Numbered from the stretch's first letter, positions 25,128-34,194 are shown. The stretch is 64,000 nucleotides of DNA from Ruminococcus sp. AF41-9 (GCF_003477525.1 NZ_QUDO01000007.1:1-64000); one strand, 5' to 3'. Numbers and translations are program-made. Notes: generated by a model from the sequence alone, not told the origin.

Positions 25128-25298
25128 TCATTCTTCTATGCCTCTTTGCAGGTCTGCCGCCTGCTGCATCATTGCCAGTTCTTCCTCTTCGATCATACCG
25201 TGCTGCAATAACGTGGCCGCCAGACGGTCGATAACATTCCTTTGCAGTTGTATAATTTCCGACTGGGTTTCCAGTACCTCAGCAATACATTGTTTCAT
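25128..25298 (-). CDS. 56-residue helical protein overlapping the RT 3' end
   Basis: ATG 25298 lies 20 bases inside the reverse transcriptase gene in another frame; the protein ends at 25128. MKQCIAEVLETQSEIIQLQR, then ELAMMQQAADLQRGIEE, forms a single amphipathic helix pair. Translational coupling to the RT suggests a phage or DGR accessory protein; the function is unknown. Confidence 0.55.
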   Translation of the reverse strand: MKQCIAEVLETQSEIIQLQRNVIDRLAATLLQHGMIEEEELAMMQQAADLQRGIEE

Positions 25299-26436
25299 AG
25301 TCAAGTGCTCCTATTCCTCCCGTTTCAATCACGTTTATGATCTGCTCCTCTCCATTATCGTCCGCATGGGTCAATACAAATTCGTCCAGCAATTTCTCTT
25401 TGAATTTCTTGCAGTCCACATGACTCAGCATGGCCAGGTAGCTCTGCATGGTTGCATTTGCCTCTTTGAATGTGATCAGGTTGTCGTGGTAGTCCTGGCG
25501 CGTTTTCCGGAGAGTTCTCTTCATCCGAAGTGTTGTGCTCTTTCTCAGGATCACATGGTCGTTATAAATAACAAAACCAACAAACTCGCAACCAACCCGC
25601 ACCGGCCGGAGTGCTGTCTTGTTGTTGAAATTTAAGTGCAGCCGCTCCTCTAAAAACTGTGTCATTCTTCTGCCGTATTCTTTCAGGCGTTCCTTGTCAT
25701 TGTCTAGGATTATAATGTCGTCCATGTACCGGATATACCGTTTTATTCCCAGTACCCTCTTGCAAAACTGGTCAAGTGGATCCAGATACATATTACCCAG
25801 CATATGGGACAGACCGCCGCCGATAGGTATTCCTAAATCATACAGCATTTGCTCCTCGGTAATTGTCAGCTGGTTTGCATCCAGTGGCATACCAAACGGA
25901 ACCGCATCATTGTTTATGTAATACCCCAACAAGTCAACGGTTCGCGGATCATCTATCTTTTTCCTGCAAATATCCATAAGTATTTCATGGTCAATGCGGT
26001 AAAAGAATTTTGCAACATCAAACTTGTAATAATACCATTCTGATCCGGACGTCCTGGTTTCTCGCATCCAGGTATAAAGCTGTTCCATGGCTGCCAGCTG
26101 CCCGCGTCCCTTTACGCACGCATAGGTATGTTCTATGAACGTCCGGCATATTTTAGGATTCAGCACGTCATATATTGCCCGCTGCACCACTTTGGACCAG
26201 TAGTCAATAAATATAACTTTCCGCACCTTTGGCACGTATACATAAAAACTGTGATATTCGACTTTTGGTACCTTTCCAGCCCTCAACAGAGTGCTTATTT
26301 CTTCCAGGTTTCCCTCTCTATTATCGTAAAATCTCAGCCTTTCTGTGTTTTCCCTTTTGCCCTTTGATACATGGGTATCTGCGACCATTAGTGTGTGAAA
26401 TGAGGTTATCTCATAATATACGTTTCTAATTGTCAT
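25279..26436 (-). CDS. DGR reverse transcriptase
   Basis: 385 residues. YYYKFDVAKFFYRIDHEIL carries the first catalytic Asp region (motif A), GIPIGGGLSHMLGNMYLD is motif 4 in the position where DGR enzymes show IGxxxSQ, and RYIRYMDDIIIL is the YxDD box. A thumb follows, with LHLNFNNKT. With Avd it copies the template-repeat RNA error-prone at adenines. The cDNA then replaces the variable repeat in the tail-protein gene upstream. The start has little Shine-Dalgarno complementarity (GTAAAAAAAT), which may keep levels low. There is no maturase or endonuclease domain, which argues against a group II intron. Confidence 0.92.
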   Translation of the reverse strand: MTIRNVYYEITSFHTLMVADTHVSKGKRENTERLRFYDNREGNLEEISTLLRAGKVPKVEYHSFYVYVPKVRKVIFIDYWSKVVQRAIYDVLNPKICRTFIEHTYACVKGRGQLAAMEQLYTWMRETRTSGSEWYYYKFDVAKFFYRIDHEILMDICRKKIDDPRTVDLLGYYINNDAVPFGMPLDANQLTITEEQMLYDLGIPIGGGLSHMLGNMYLDPLDQFCKRVLGIKRYIRYMDDIIILDNDKERLKEYGRRMTQFLEERLHLNFNNKTALRPVRVGCEFVGFVIYNDHVILRKSTTLRMKRTLRKTRQDYHDNLITFKEANATMQSYLAMLSHVDCKKFKEKLLDEFVLTHADDNGEEQIINVIETGGIGALDYETMYC

Positions 26437-26653
26437 ATTTTTTTACAGTGGTGCAGGTTTCGCTGTATTCTACTCCCGGATGGGCCAGTGGTTCTGCTGT
26501 CGCAAAACATAACCCACGCACAAGGGACTCCCCTTGGTGCCATCACTGCTGTTTTCCTTTTTCGCTCTTTATAAAGCGCGGGAACGAGATCCTTTATCCC
26601 CCTGCACTGCCAGGACGTCCGTGGGCGCTCCTGTATCTGGCGTATGGGGGTAG
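26437..26653 (-). ncRNA. TR RNA 3' flank between template repeat and RT
   Basis: About 217 GC-rich bases without an ORF, containing CAAGGG/CCCTTG and other short inverted repeats. In characterised DGRs the TR transcript extends into such a spacer that is needed to prime cDNA synthesis. Assignment is by position. Confidence 0.5.
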
Positions 26654-26772
26654 AGCGGAGCGCCAGCCGATGTTCACGTTCACGTTGCCACGGTTCGTCC
26701 AGTTGCCGTTACTGTAACCGACACCCGCGTTCGTGCCGTTGCCATAGTTGCCACCGGAGTTGAACAAGCGCT
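26654..26772 (-). repeat. DGR template repeat (TR)
   Basis: 119 bases that align without gaps to the variable repeat at 27249-27367. There are 102 identities and 17 differences. On the coding (minus) strand all 17 differences are at TR adenines (11 A to G, 6 A to T) out of 27 adenines. The other 92 positions do not differ. It lies between avd and the RT, the usual place. Confidence 0.95.
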
Positions 26773-26793
26773 ATATCCCATTCCCTACGTTAT

Positions 26794-27165
26794 TTATTTT
26801 TTAATGCTCGCCATCCATCCGCCGAGCATTCTGCCTATCTCGTTTACCATTTCGCTCCACTGCTTATATTTCTTGAAATCAATATATTTCAGCCGGTATG
26901 AAAGGCGGATGTATTTCCTTATCTTGTCAATTTCCACGTCCAGCTCCTGCAAAGTAGTTTTCTTGTAATACTTTTTATTTGCTTCAATGGTTCTTTCCAT
27001 TGCCTGGTCCATACACCGCTTTATGTCTGCCGCTAAAACAAATCTTTCATACTTTGGGTACGCATTTAGTACCGGATAGGCGTATAACATCATATCTTCA
27101 ATTTTTCCTAAAATCAGGAGGGGATCTCTGTCCCCATCCCGATCTTCAATTTGTACCTCTTCCAT
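26794..27165 (-). CDS. avd: DGR accessory variability determinant (Avd)
   Basis: 123 residues, mostly helical and basic: KIEDMMLYAYPVLNAYPKYE, RFVLAADIKRCMDQAMERTI, then RKYIRLSYRLKYIDFKKYKQ. Avd forms a barrel-shaped pentamer that binds the RT and TR RNA. Size, composition and location between the variable gene and TR make this a confident call. Confidence 0.85.
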   Translation of the reverse strand: MEEVQIEDRDGDRDPLLILGKIEDMMLYAYPVLNAYPKYERFVLAADIKRCMDQAMERTIEANKKYYKKTTLQELDVEIDKIRKYIRLSYRLKYIDFKKYKQWSEMVNEIGRMLGGWMASIKK

Positions 27166-27218
27166 GTTCCTCCTGCATCTAGTTGGCCTTATCGGTCCGC
27201 TATCGCGTCCCTATCAGA

Positions 27219-28319
27219 TTACAGGCCAACAGATTCCAGATCCACATAAGCGGAGCGCCAGCCGATGCCCACGCCCACGCCGCCACGGAACGCCCAGAAG
27301 CCGTTACTGCAACCGACACCCGCGCTCGTGCCGTAGCCATAGCCGCCACCGGAGTAGAACAAGCGCTCATCTGCAACGTTATTGAACCACAATCTGTCGT
27401 CGTCATAATCAGAGGCTTTTGCTCCGTTTACTGGTAGTAAGCCGTATGCTCTCAGCACTGCCTTTGCAGCGTCGGAAATGTCTGCGGAACAAGTTAAAGC
27501 TCCCAGTGCACAACTAAAGTTCTCAGATGTCTTTGTAATGGTTTTACACCACTGGGCGCCGCCTGCTCCTGTTGCATCGATCTTAATACTGTTCGCGGTT
27601 GTTCCGTTGCCGTCCGGCGTAATAAATGCGCCTGTCGTTGCATCAATAGCTTTCCATGCGGAGCTTGCTGCAGTCTGCGGGTTGTCGCTATTTGCGCCGT
27701 TATTATTTTCAAGTAACTGTAATTCTCCTTTTACGGTGCGGAGCGCTCCGGTCCACTCAGAAACATTTCCGTTCAGATCCCAAATTCCATCAAGCTGTTT
27801 ATTGTGGGACCAGGTCAACGGGCCGGTACCGGTTAAAACATGATAAATTTTTCCTGCATCTGTTCCGCTTCCGTATGTAGCCGGAATTGCCTGCTGCAAT
27901 GTTTCTCTGCTGTCTTTTCCATAGTTATTATTTCCCCATGGCTGAAAACCGTTCTTTTTGCACCAGAGCATAATTGCGGCCCACTCTGCCTTAGTCATCA
28001 TGTGCCAACCTTTTCCCTTGGATTCACAATATCCTCTGGCAGTGTCCCAGGTAATATTTACAGTCGGATCCTGGCCAGGCAGGGAGTACGCACGGCCATT
28101 ATTTACAATGTTCTGGTATTTGCTGATCCAGATTCCCGGTACCTCTTTACCATTCACGATAAAGGCTGGGTGTGTGCTGTCTCCGGCGCCGTCGATCACG
28201 TCGCTCATTTTGAACTTAGGCACGTAAACCATAACGGACGGGATTCCCTTGTCGTCATAAATCAGCTTGTTGTTAGGTGCTACCATTTTCAGGGCAAATT
28301 CTGCTAAATCGTACTGCAT
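27219..28319 (-). CDS. DGR variable tail protein (FGE-sulfatase/C-type-lectin fold)
   Basis: 366 residues. PGIWISKYQN, WDTARGYCESKGKGWHMMT and WAAIMLW are hallmarks of the formylglycine-generating-enzyme/lectin fold used by DGR targets. IWDLNGNVSEWT and GIGWRSAY are also typical. The variable repeat covers residues about 318-357, where Phe/Tyr/Gly/Ser codons alternate on a conserved scaffold. It follows the tail-fibre genes and so is probably the receptor-binding tip whose specificity is retargeted by the DGR. It probably does not act as an enzyme. Confidence 0.9.
   Translation of the reverse strand: MQYDLAEFALKMVAPNNKLIYDDKGIPSVMVYVPKFKMSDVIDGAGDSTHPAFIVNGKEVPGIWISKYQNIVNNGRAYSLPGQDPTVNITWDTARGYCESKGKGWHMMTKAEWAAIMLWCKKNGFQPWGNNNYGKDSRETLQQAIPATYGSGTDAGKIYHVLTGTGPLTWSHNKQLDGIWDLNGNVSEWTGALRTVKGELQLLENNNGANSDNPQTAASSAWKAIDATTGAFITPDGNGTTANSIKIDATGAGGAQWCKTITKTSENFSCALGALTCSADISDAAKAVLRAYGLLPVNGAKASDYDDDRLWFNNVADERLFYSGGGYGYGTSAGVGCSNGFWAFRGGVGVGIGWRSAYVDLESVGL
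27249..27367 (-). repeat. DGR variable repeat (VR)
   Basis: Last 119-base copy inside the variable protein gene, matching TR except at template adenines. Its 3' side ends in the unchanged GC-rich block CATCGGCTGGCGCTCCGCT, which would serve as the initiation-of-homing region. Beyond it TR and VR diverge. Confidence 0.95.
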
Positions 28320-28322
28320 ACC

Positions 28323-28682
28323 TTATTCCTCCTCTTCATCATCAGCGGCAACCGGATTTTCCAGTCCCCACAATGTCACTGTAACCTGGCTCATGTCCAG
28401 CTTCTTTGCAACCGGAGCTTTTCCCTCGCCCTCCTGGTTGCTCTCTTCCTGCTGCTCGTACTCTCTGGCCGGAATATCGACCTCAGCAACATAAAAAAGA
28501 CCGTCGCCGGTCCCCATGGTCAAGTCTCCATCTGCATCCATGCAGATATCTTTATGCACTGGCCAGTCTTTCTGGTACTTGTCGCACTTAATGGCCAGCA
28601 TATCGTCAAAATTCAGCTTGTAGCCGCTTTCTGTAAATGGGATTTTTTCTCCCGCGTTTTTCTCAATAACCTTTACGCTCAT
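28323..28682 (-). CDS. phage tail-associated hypothetical protein
   Basis: 119 residues, acidic C-terminus (VAADDEEEE). FDDMLAIKCDKYQKDWPVHK and an FYVAEVDIPAREYE strand suggest a small beta-rich protein. It lies 3 bases upstream of the DGR target and may chaperone it or connect it to the fibre. No family recognised. Confidence 0.55.
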   Translation of the reverse strand: MSVKVIEKNAGEKIPFTESGYKLNFDDMLAIKCDKYQKDWPVHKDICMDADGDLTMGTGDGLFYVAEVDIPAREYEQQEESNQEGEGKAPVAKKLDMSQVTVTLWGLENPVAADDEEEE

Positions 28683-29206
28683 GCGTACATACCTCCTCTA
28701 ACTTTGTATTTAACCTTTACGGTCTTAGCACTTCCCTCGAATTTCAGTTTGAAGCCGTTCAGCTGCTTGTCATATACGATCACATCCCCAACCTGGCCGC
28801 CTGCTACTTCCACGACCTCAATATCAAGGTCATAGTTCATAGTTTTGCGGACGGTTTTCAAAGCAACCGTTGTGCCGCTGTTGTTAAAAGCAAAAAATAC
28901 CTTGTTGCTGTTGGTCAGCGTAACCGCTCCGGTTTCAGACGTAAACTCTGCGTCATGCTCTCCCAGGCGGCGCTCAACTTCCTCCTGCTGGTGCATTTTT
29001 GCCTGCATGAAAATAGCCTCTGCCACATGGGCGTCATGGATTCCGTTTTCCATGTGGTTGAAATTGGTTGCACTCTGCGGGGTTCCCTGCTGCATCACGG
29101 TACCTGGGGACGGCTCATGTTCTACTGTGCCGTCAGAGTTCTGCGTCTCTTTGTACCGGTATGGGTACTGGACAACCTCGTCTTTCCATGGTGTCATACC
29201 ATACAT
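28679..29206 (-). CDS. phage tail fibre/baseplate-wedge type protein
   Basis: 175 residues. The N-terminal MTPWKDEVVQYPYRYKET and GTPQSATNFNHMENGIHDAH resemble short tail-fibre proteins of Firmicutes phages (the NFNHMENGI motif is common there). A coiled stretch is followed by a beta-rich C-terminus. The start overlaps the stop of the gene upstream in the usual late-operon way. It likely carries the DGR-diversified protein. Confidence 0.65.
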   Translation of the reverse strand: MYGMTPWKDEVVQYPYRYKETQNSDGTVEHEPSPGTVMQQGTPQSATNFNHMENGIHDAHVAEAIFMQAKMHQQEEVERRLGEHDAEFTSETGAVTLTNSNKVFFAFNNSGTTVALKTVRKTMNYDLDIEVVEVAGGQVGDVIVYDKQLNGFKLKFEGSAKTVKVKYKVRGGMYA

Positions 29207-29224
29207 AGGTCTTTGCCTCCTCTC

Positions 29225-29530
29225 TTATACCTCTGTAATTTCAATAGTAAAACGGTAAAACACACCCTCTTGCGTGCTCTTTCGAGTAATGTTCTCCGTT
29301 TTTGTCAGCCACAACTTGCCGCTGCGGTTGTACAGCTGCACCTCTGCGATTTTTACGGTGCCGCTCATGGTGGGATCTATTGTAAAATCAATAGCCACCT
29401 TGCCCGTGCTGTCCACGTAAATGTCTGTAATTTCCGCCCTATAATAGCTGCTGTTAATCTTATACATGGCGTGGGAAACTGTCTTTTTTACATGGTCCTT
29501 AAAGCCGTTCATGGCGTCTGCTGTCAGCAT
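29225..29530 (-). CDS. tail-fibre region hypothetical protein
   Basis: 101 residues from MLTADAMNGFKDHVKKTVSH (ATG 29530, behind AAAGGAGGAGCAC). Beta-rich, with VAIDFTIDPTMSGTVKIAEV. It lies between the baseplate gene XkdU and the fibre gene. Function unknown, probably structural. Confidence 0.6.
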   Translation of the reverse strand: MLTADAMNGFKDHVKKTVSHAMYKINSSYYRAEITDIYVDSTGKVAIDFTIDPTMSGTVKIAEVQLYNRSGKLWLTKTENITRKSTQEGVFYRFTIEITEV

Positions 29531-29544
29531 GTGCTCCTCCTTTC

Positions 29545-30324
29545 TTAGAGCCGTGTAGCTCCACAAATTTTATATACAATACCGGCGGATTCTCCGGTAA
29601 TGCGAGCATTTACTCCTGGGGCTGTCATTTCTCCGACTGTGTTCACATCCGGATAAGTTCCTGCCCGCTTCTCCTCTCCTGGTGTCGGATACTCAAACGC
29701 CAGGCCTGCTGCTTCTGGTTTTACATCCACTTCAAACGGCTGCAATGCTCCAACCCGGTTTACATCCGGCCTGGTACCGGCCATAATGTGGGGATATGAA
29801 TAATTTGCCCCAGTGGGCCGTACTTGCAGGCGCACGGGCGTTTCAAAAACTACCCGCACATGCTTTTGTGACTGCTTAACCTTGTAAATTTCTTCAACAA
29901 CAGCGGCCAGGTCAACATTGCTGCTGCCTGGCCGGATAATAACCTCATATGTGTGTGGTGCTACGTTTTCATAGATTTCAACCTCCCGCCCGGAAATTTC
30001 TGCCACCAGGGCTGCAATACGGTACGGGTTCATAGGGCGTTTTGTGTTTCGTTTCTGCACAATCGGGCGCCGCCGTTCTTCCAGGCTTTTGCCCTCGTTT
30101 CCTTTTATTCCGTAACGTTCTTCCCACCAGGGAAGCGACCAGGTTGCTGTTTCCGGAAACGCCTGTTTTTTTATATCTTCCACGGTCTCGCGCGCAAGCT
30201 CCATGGGTGCTGCCATGACCTGAAAAATCCACTTGCCAACATAGGAACGGTCATAGATCGGGCTTACCATGCTCAGCATGTCTTTTGCGCTTTCCCGTGT
30301 AGGGAAATTTTCCAGATCCATCAC
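29545..30324 (-). CDS. baseplate protein XkdU-like (DUF2313)
   Basis: 259 residues. IYDRSYVGKWIFQVMAAPME and PWWEERYGIKGNEGKSLEER are typical of the DUF2313/XkdU family, the gene following the baseplate J protein in PBSX-like phages. The C-terminal 80 residues repeat a PDVNxVG motif (TRPDVNRVGAL and TYPDVNTVGEM), possibly for fibre attachment. The start overlaps the XkdT stop. Confidence 0.82.
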   Translation of the reverse strand: MMDLENFPTRESAKDMLSMVSPIYDRSYVGKWIFQVMAAPMELARETVEDIKKQAFPETATWSLPWWEERYGIKGNEGKSLEERRRPIVQKRNTKRPMNPYRIAALVAEISGREVEIYENVAPHTYEVIIRPGSSNVDLAAVVEEIYKVKQSQKHVRVVFETPVRLQVRPTGANYSYPHIMAGTRPDVNRVGALQPFEVDVKPEAAGLAFEYPTPGEEKRAGTYPDVNTVGEMTAPGVNARITGESAGIVYKICGATRL

Positions 30325-31457
30325 TCCGCCTCCCTTGCTTCAACTCCCTGCGTATACGGATATTCGTCATTTTCAATGCGCACGTTGTCCGCGCTGCCAT
30401 TGATCAGCAGGTTTGTAAAATCCTCAACCCCTGGCGTGCTGGTCAGAAGTGCATGGACCTTTATGTACTTGACGGCTCCGTCGTCCGCAACCGTCTTGTA
30501 ATAACTTTCCAGCTGCTTTTTAAACCCGGATATAACGGTGCTTAGTTCAAAGCCATCTGCTACCGTAACTGTAAAGGAATACGATATATTTACCAGGTCC
30601 GGCGCTGCTACCGTCAGGATTGTGTTTGGTGGCGCCAGTCGGTCTGCTGGGTTGTCTGGAGACATAATATAATTGTAAACTGCATCCAGCAGGGTCTTGT
30701 TCGCTCCCTCGCCATTCTGGTCCAGGCATACAATTTTTACTGTTTCCGGCCCGTTCCATTCCGGGATAACAATCGCGTCCCCGATTCCGTCTACTGCCTT
30801 AGCCCACCGTTTATAATCGGCATTGTTGCCTATATAACTGGTTTCCTCCGAGGCGTCTGCTTCCATGATTCTTTCTCTTAAATCGTCGTCGCTTTCTTCC
30901 TCCGTTCCTCCGGTGGCTTTTTCTTTGTTCGTAACCGTCTGGATTCCCTCAACTGGTTCCGACATTAAAACAATAGTGCCGGCATTTACGTTTGACTGCT
31001 TTCCATCAAGTAGCGCACGCACCAACACGGTACCTTTTCCCTCTTCGTTCAATATGCAGCTTTCAACTGCCGCAAATTCAATGGACGGCTGATCATTCTT
31101 GGCCTCTGTCGCAAAAACAGTGCCGGCCGGTACTATGGTGCCCGGCTCTCCTGTCAGTGTCAGCTCCGCTTCTGCATAAGTAGACGCTTTCCTTTTTGTC
31201 TGCGATCCAGCTGCCAGGTAGTCCAAAAAGCTGCCGCTGCTCCACTGCGGGAACATCAGTTTTATTGCTTCCGGAATATAAAACTGCAATAACTCTGACG
31301 CGATCAGCGCCGTGGGCCTTGTAAAATCCCACGGGAAGCCGCCCTCAGTCTTGTCAATGTCATTCGGAAGCTCGTCCATCATCCTTGCGTGGATCGTGTC
31401 CGCGTCACAATCCTCCAAAAATTCAGGTACAATAAAATCACTTGCCAACTCTCTCAC
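30321..31457 (-). CDS. baseplate J-like protein (XkdT)
   Basis: 378 residues. Central motifs AGTVFATEAKNDQPSIEF and TGGTEEESDDDLRERIM, then YKRWAKAVDGIGDAIVIPEW, define the Baseplate_J family (P2 gpJ, T4 gp6). It forms the wedge ring of the contractile tail baseplate. It is flanked by XkdS and XkdU in canonical order. Confidence 0.88.
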   Translation of the reverse strand: MRELASDFIVPEFLEDCDADTIHARMMDELPNDIDKTEGGFPWDFTRPTALIASELLQFYIPEAIKLMFPQWSSGSFLDYLAAGSQTKRKASTYAEAELTLTGEPGTIVPAGTVFATEAKNDQPSIEFAAVESCILNEEGKGTVLVRALLDGKQSNVNAGTIVLMSEPVEGIQTVTNKEKATGGTEEESDDDLRERIMEADASEETSYIGNNADYKRWAKAVDGIGDAIVIPEWNGPETVKIVCLDQNGEGANKTLLDAVYNYIMSPDNPADRLAPPNTILTVAAPDLVNISYSFTVTVADGFELSTVISGFKKQLESYYKTVADDGAVKYIKVHALLTSTPGVEDFTNLLINGSADNVRIENDEYPYTQGVEAREAE

Positions 31458-31461
31458 CTCC

Positions 31462-31905
31462 TTACAGCTGTATGCTCAGTGTTTCATCTTCCTCCCACGG
31501 GTACCCTTTTACTGTAAAACTGCAATATGTTTCGTCTCCCTCATGGGTAAATTCAAAATCACGGACGTACTCGGTCGCTGGGTGCACCAGCAATGCCTCT
31601 GTGATCGTCCTCTCAATTTCGCTTTCACGGGATTCTCTGTCCGGTATGTCGGCCAGGTCCTCAAACTCCGTGCCTATATCGTCACTGTATGCCAGGCAGC
31701 TCAGCCGCTCCGTGCTGGCAACTTTCAGGCACCACTGCATATATGCCTCCCTGCCTGCGCTGGTGATCATCCTGCCTGCTCCATCCCGTAAAAAATCGCC
31801 CGTTTCAAAATCAAAATAAACGGACGGATAATATCTTTCATCATATTCCGGGTTGTCTGGTATCTCAGGCAAGTCAAACACCGGAAAAAGCTGATTTTCT
31901 GCCAT
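31462..31905 (-). CDS. baseplate protein XkdS-like (DUF2634)
   Basis: 147 residues. SVYFDFETGDFLRDGAGRMI and REAYMQWCLKVASTERLSCL are typical DUF2634/XkdS (gp25-like lysozyme-fold wedge). It should join the wedge to the sheath. Upstream of XkdT as in PBSX. Confidence 0.83.
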   Translation of the reverse strand: MAENQLFPVFDLPEIPDNPEYDERYYPSVYFDFETGDFLRDGAGRMITSAGREAYMQWCLKVASTERLSCLAYSDDIGTEFEDLADIPDRESRESEIERTITEALLVHPATEYVRDFEFTHEGDETYCSFTVKGYPWEEDETLSIQL

Positions 31906-31914
31906 ATTTGCCTC

Positions 31915-32271
31915 CTAACTTACCACATCAATAACAACCGCCTCATTTTGCACCCAGGCAACCAGAACGCGGTCCCCTGGCTTGATCTGTGGTGGCTTGG
32001 CCGTATGCGTATGGCTTCCGTTGCCTCCCTCATGTCCTCCATGGGAGCCTCCGGAAATCGTGTACGCCAGACCTCCCACAAGCCTGCACACATGATAATC
32101 ACTGCGCGGTATCGGTATGGGGAAAGTATTTGTTAAAAGGCTCATGTCTCCTTTAATGCTGCCGAAATCCAGCACTAGATCACGCTCTGCCTTTCCGGCC
32201 ACGTTCTCTGCCCGCTGGGATATCACGCGGGCCAGTTTGCTCAGACCTGGGCTGCCTTTATTCTCTGCCAT
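31915..32271 (-). CDS. baseplate protein XkdR-like (DUF2577)
   Basis: 118 residues; KLARVISQRAENVAGKAERD and an OB-like C-terminus KPGDRVLVAWVQNEAVVID fit DUF2577. The His/Gly-rich segment GGSHGGHEGGNGSHTHT may bind metal at the baseplate centre. If the frameshift in the gene before it is corrected, the spacing between the two genes becomes 12 bases. Confidence 0.78.
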   Translation of the reverse strand: MAENKGSPGLSKLARVISQRAENVAGKAERDLVLDFGSIKGDMSLLTNTFPIPIPRSDYHVCRLVGGLAYTISGGSHGGHEGGNGSHTHTAKPPQIKPGDRVLVAWVQNEAVVIDVVS

Positions 32272-33527
32272 ATCTGCCTCCTATCAATCAAAGCTGCCAT
32301 CATCCACCCAACCATAAACGTGCGTTTCGGACCAGTTCTCATATACCAGATGCCACGGGTGCGCTTTTCCGCTGCCGTTTGCGATTGTAATCTTCGCGCG
32401 GCCGCTGATACGTTGTAGCCCTTTGCACCTGGGTAAGAGCTAATATAGTGCTTGCCGCCGTGGAAGTTCACGACGTCGCCCACTTTGTAGGTCTTTTTCT
32501 TTGCCTTTGTTGTTTTCTTCTTGGCTGTTGTATCTGCTTTTTCTACCTGCATAGTCATTTTTCCACTGTCTGCGTCATGCTGCACGCTCTTGACAATGTA
32601 AAAGCCATTTAGCGCGCCGACAGCCAGGTGTACCATGTCGCCCTTGCGCACCGGTGGGGTATCAGGCGCCTGCACGGTTGCCGTCTCTTTCGGTTTTCCG
32701 TTTTCGTCCAGCATTTCCTGTGCTGTCTCCTGCGCCTCTGATAGGTTGTCGCTGCTGGCGTGGTTCACAATCCTTTGGAAAATTCCATATTCTGTTTTTC
32801 CGTTCTTGACTGCCTCAACCTTTGGCAATCCGTCCGTTTTTTCAGAGGATACAATCTTCACGCGGGTAACAAGGTTTGCAATGCTTACTTTGTGCTTACT
32901 GGACACGCTGTTGTTACCCTCAAAGTGATAAATATCTTTGTTGCCACCTACGGCCACAATAGAAACTTTGTTCTTCGTACTCCGTACAATCGCCTTTCCT
33001 CCGCCTTTTTTCTTAGCTTCGTCCAGGATTCCGCGCACTACGTCGCCCAGGTATGAGTTTTTGTACAAAATCTTTGCGTGACTCACATCCGGACCGCTGT
33101 AGCTGCTCAGGGTAATGCCCCAGTTTTTGAAAACTTCCGTCAGGGCGCTCTTGGTGCCCTTTCCGGCAGCAAAATAAATATTGTCCTGGGAACGCTGCAT
33201 ACTGTACAGGTTGTCATAAGCAACCACATTAAAAACCTCGTCGGCTTTCGTTGTGCTGCGCTCACACTCTGTTACATTTCCCATGGCCACAATGCCCTTG
33301 CCGCTGCCCCAGTACGCTTTTATTGCCACCACGCACCCGATCTTTATCAAAGAGGACAGCCTGGAACCGTTATACTTGGCATTGTATAACTCAAAGGTTA
33401 TTTTCATGGCCAGCTCGTCCTCTTCTTCCTCCCATCCCAGGCCCTCGACCGCCTGGGTAATGTTTAGCTGCACTTTCTTTTCTGTGATTGCAATCACGTC
33501 ATAGTGCACTTTGCTTACTTCAATCAC
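32241..33527 (-). CDS. baseplate hub protein XkdQ-like, 3' end frameshifted
   Basis: 428 residues as read. VHYDVIAITEKKVQLNITQ, the DNLYSMQRSQDNIYFAAG domain and PPVRKGDMVHLAVGALNGFY match XkdQ hub proteins. After GYNVS (near base 32408) the frame becomes implausible (AAARRLQSQTAAEK). The -1 frame instead gives GRAKITIANGSGKAHPWHLV and ends WVDDGSFD at 32284, a sensible SH3-like end. Length 32284-33527 is one base short of a multiple of three. So one base is missing in the sequence or the gene is mutated. The true product is likely 414 residues. Confidence 0.8.
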   Translation of the reverse strand: MIEVSKVHYDVIAITEKKVQLNITQAVEGLGWEEEEDELAMKITFELYNAKYNGSRLSSLIKIGCVVAIKAYWGSGKGIVAMGNVTECERSTTKADEVFNVVAYDNLYSMQRSQDNIYFAAGKGTKSALTEVFKNWGITLSSYSGPDVSHAKILYKNSYLGDVVRGILDEAKKKGGGKAIVRSTKNKVSIVAVGGNKDIYHFEGNNSVSSKHKVSIANLVTRVKIVSSEKTDGLPKVEAVKNGKTEYGIFQRIVNHASSDNLSEAQETAQEMLDENGKPKETATVQAPDTPPVRKGDMVHLAVGALNGFYIVKSVQHDADSGKMTMQVEKADTTAKKKTTKAKKKTYKVGDVVNFHGGKHYISSYPGAKGYNVSAAARRLQSQTAAEKRTRGIWYMRTGPKRTFMVGWMMAALIDRRQIWQRIKAAQV

Positions 33528-33542
33528 TCAGCTGCACCTCCC

Positions 33543-34190
33543 TTACTTGGCCGGTATGGTCAGCTTTTGGCCTGGGTATATCAGGTTCGGATTCTTTATC
33601 TTGTCCCTGTTCAGGTTGTAAATTTCCGTGTATCTGGAGCCTTTACCCAGCAGACGCTGTGCAATCCTCCATAAACAATCCCCGGATTTTACCGTGTAGG
33701 TGGTCGTCTTTTTGCCTGTTTTGGGCTGTTTCTTTTTAGGCGACGGTCTGGTTGGCGTTTTTATTTTCAGCTCATTGGTGGTGTAAATCTTTATATCTCT
33801 GGCAATAATAAATTTTATGTCATAGAAATAATCTCCGGATCCACCTTTGTACTTGCCTTTAAAACTGGAAACATAAACAGAATAGTTTATGCAGGTGCCA
33901 GTGCATAGCAAAGTACATTTTGTGCCATTGTCCCGATACTTTTCCAGGCTTTTGATCAGTGTGTCGGGTTTGGTATACTTTCTTACCAGTCTGTTTTTCT
34001 TCCGCACTGCCCCTGGAAACATCCCGGACCATGAAATTTCTTTTGTTCCTTGTCCACGGGGGAGTTTTACGTCCCCCAGTGAAATAATGCTGTACGTCAT
34101 AAATTTTGCGTCAGCGCCCATTGTTATAGCTTCCGGCAGCATAGGGAACTGTATTCTGCTGCCGCCGGATGGTGTCAGGTAAATATCCAT
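33543..34190 (-). CDS. LysM baseplate/tail protein XkdP-like
   Basis: 215 residues from [20 protein letters not shown] (ATG 34190). Residues 1-130 are the XkdP fold. A Lys/Pro-rich linker leads to a C-terminal LysM domain ([20 protein letters not shown] to [11 protein letters not shown]), which binds peptidoglycan. Placed between tape measure and hub as in PBSX. Confidence 0.85.
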   Translation of the reverse strand: MDIYLTPSGGSRIQFPMLPEAITMGADAKFMTYSIISLGDVKLPRGQGTKEISWSGMFPGAVRKKNRLVRKYTKPDTLIKSLEKYRDNGTKCTLLCTGTCINYSVYVSSFKGKYKGGSGDYFYDIKFIIARDIKIYTTNELKIKTPTRPSPKKKQPKTGKKTTTYTVKSGDCLWRIAQRLLGKGSRYTEIYNLNRDKIKNPNLIYPGQKLTIPAK

Positions 34191-34194
34191 GTCC

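Noticed and set aside
25279..26436. Group II intron or retron for the reverse transcriptase
   Set aside because: No maturase or endonuclease domain and no msr/msd-like RNA. A TR/VR pair with adenine-specific changes and Avd identify a DGR.
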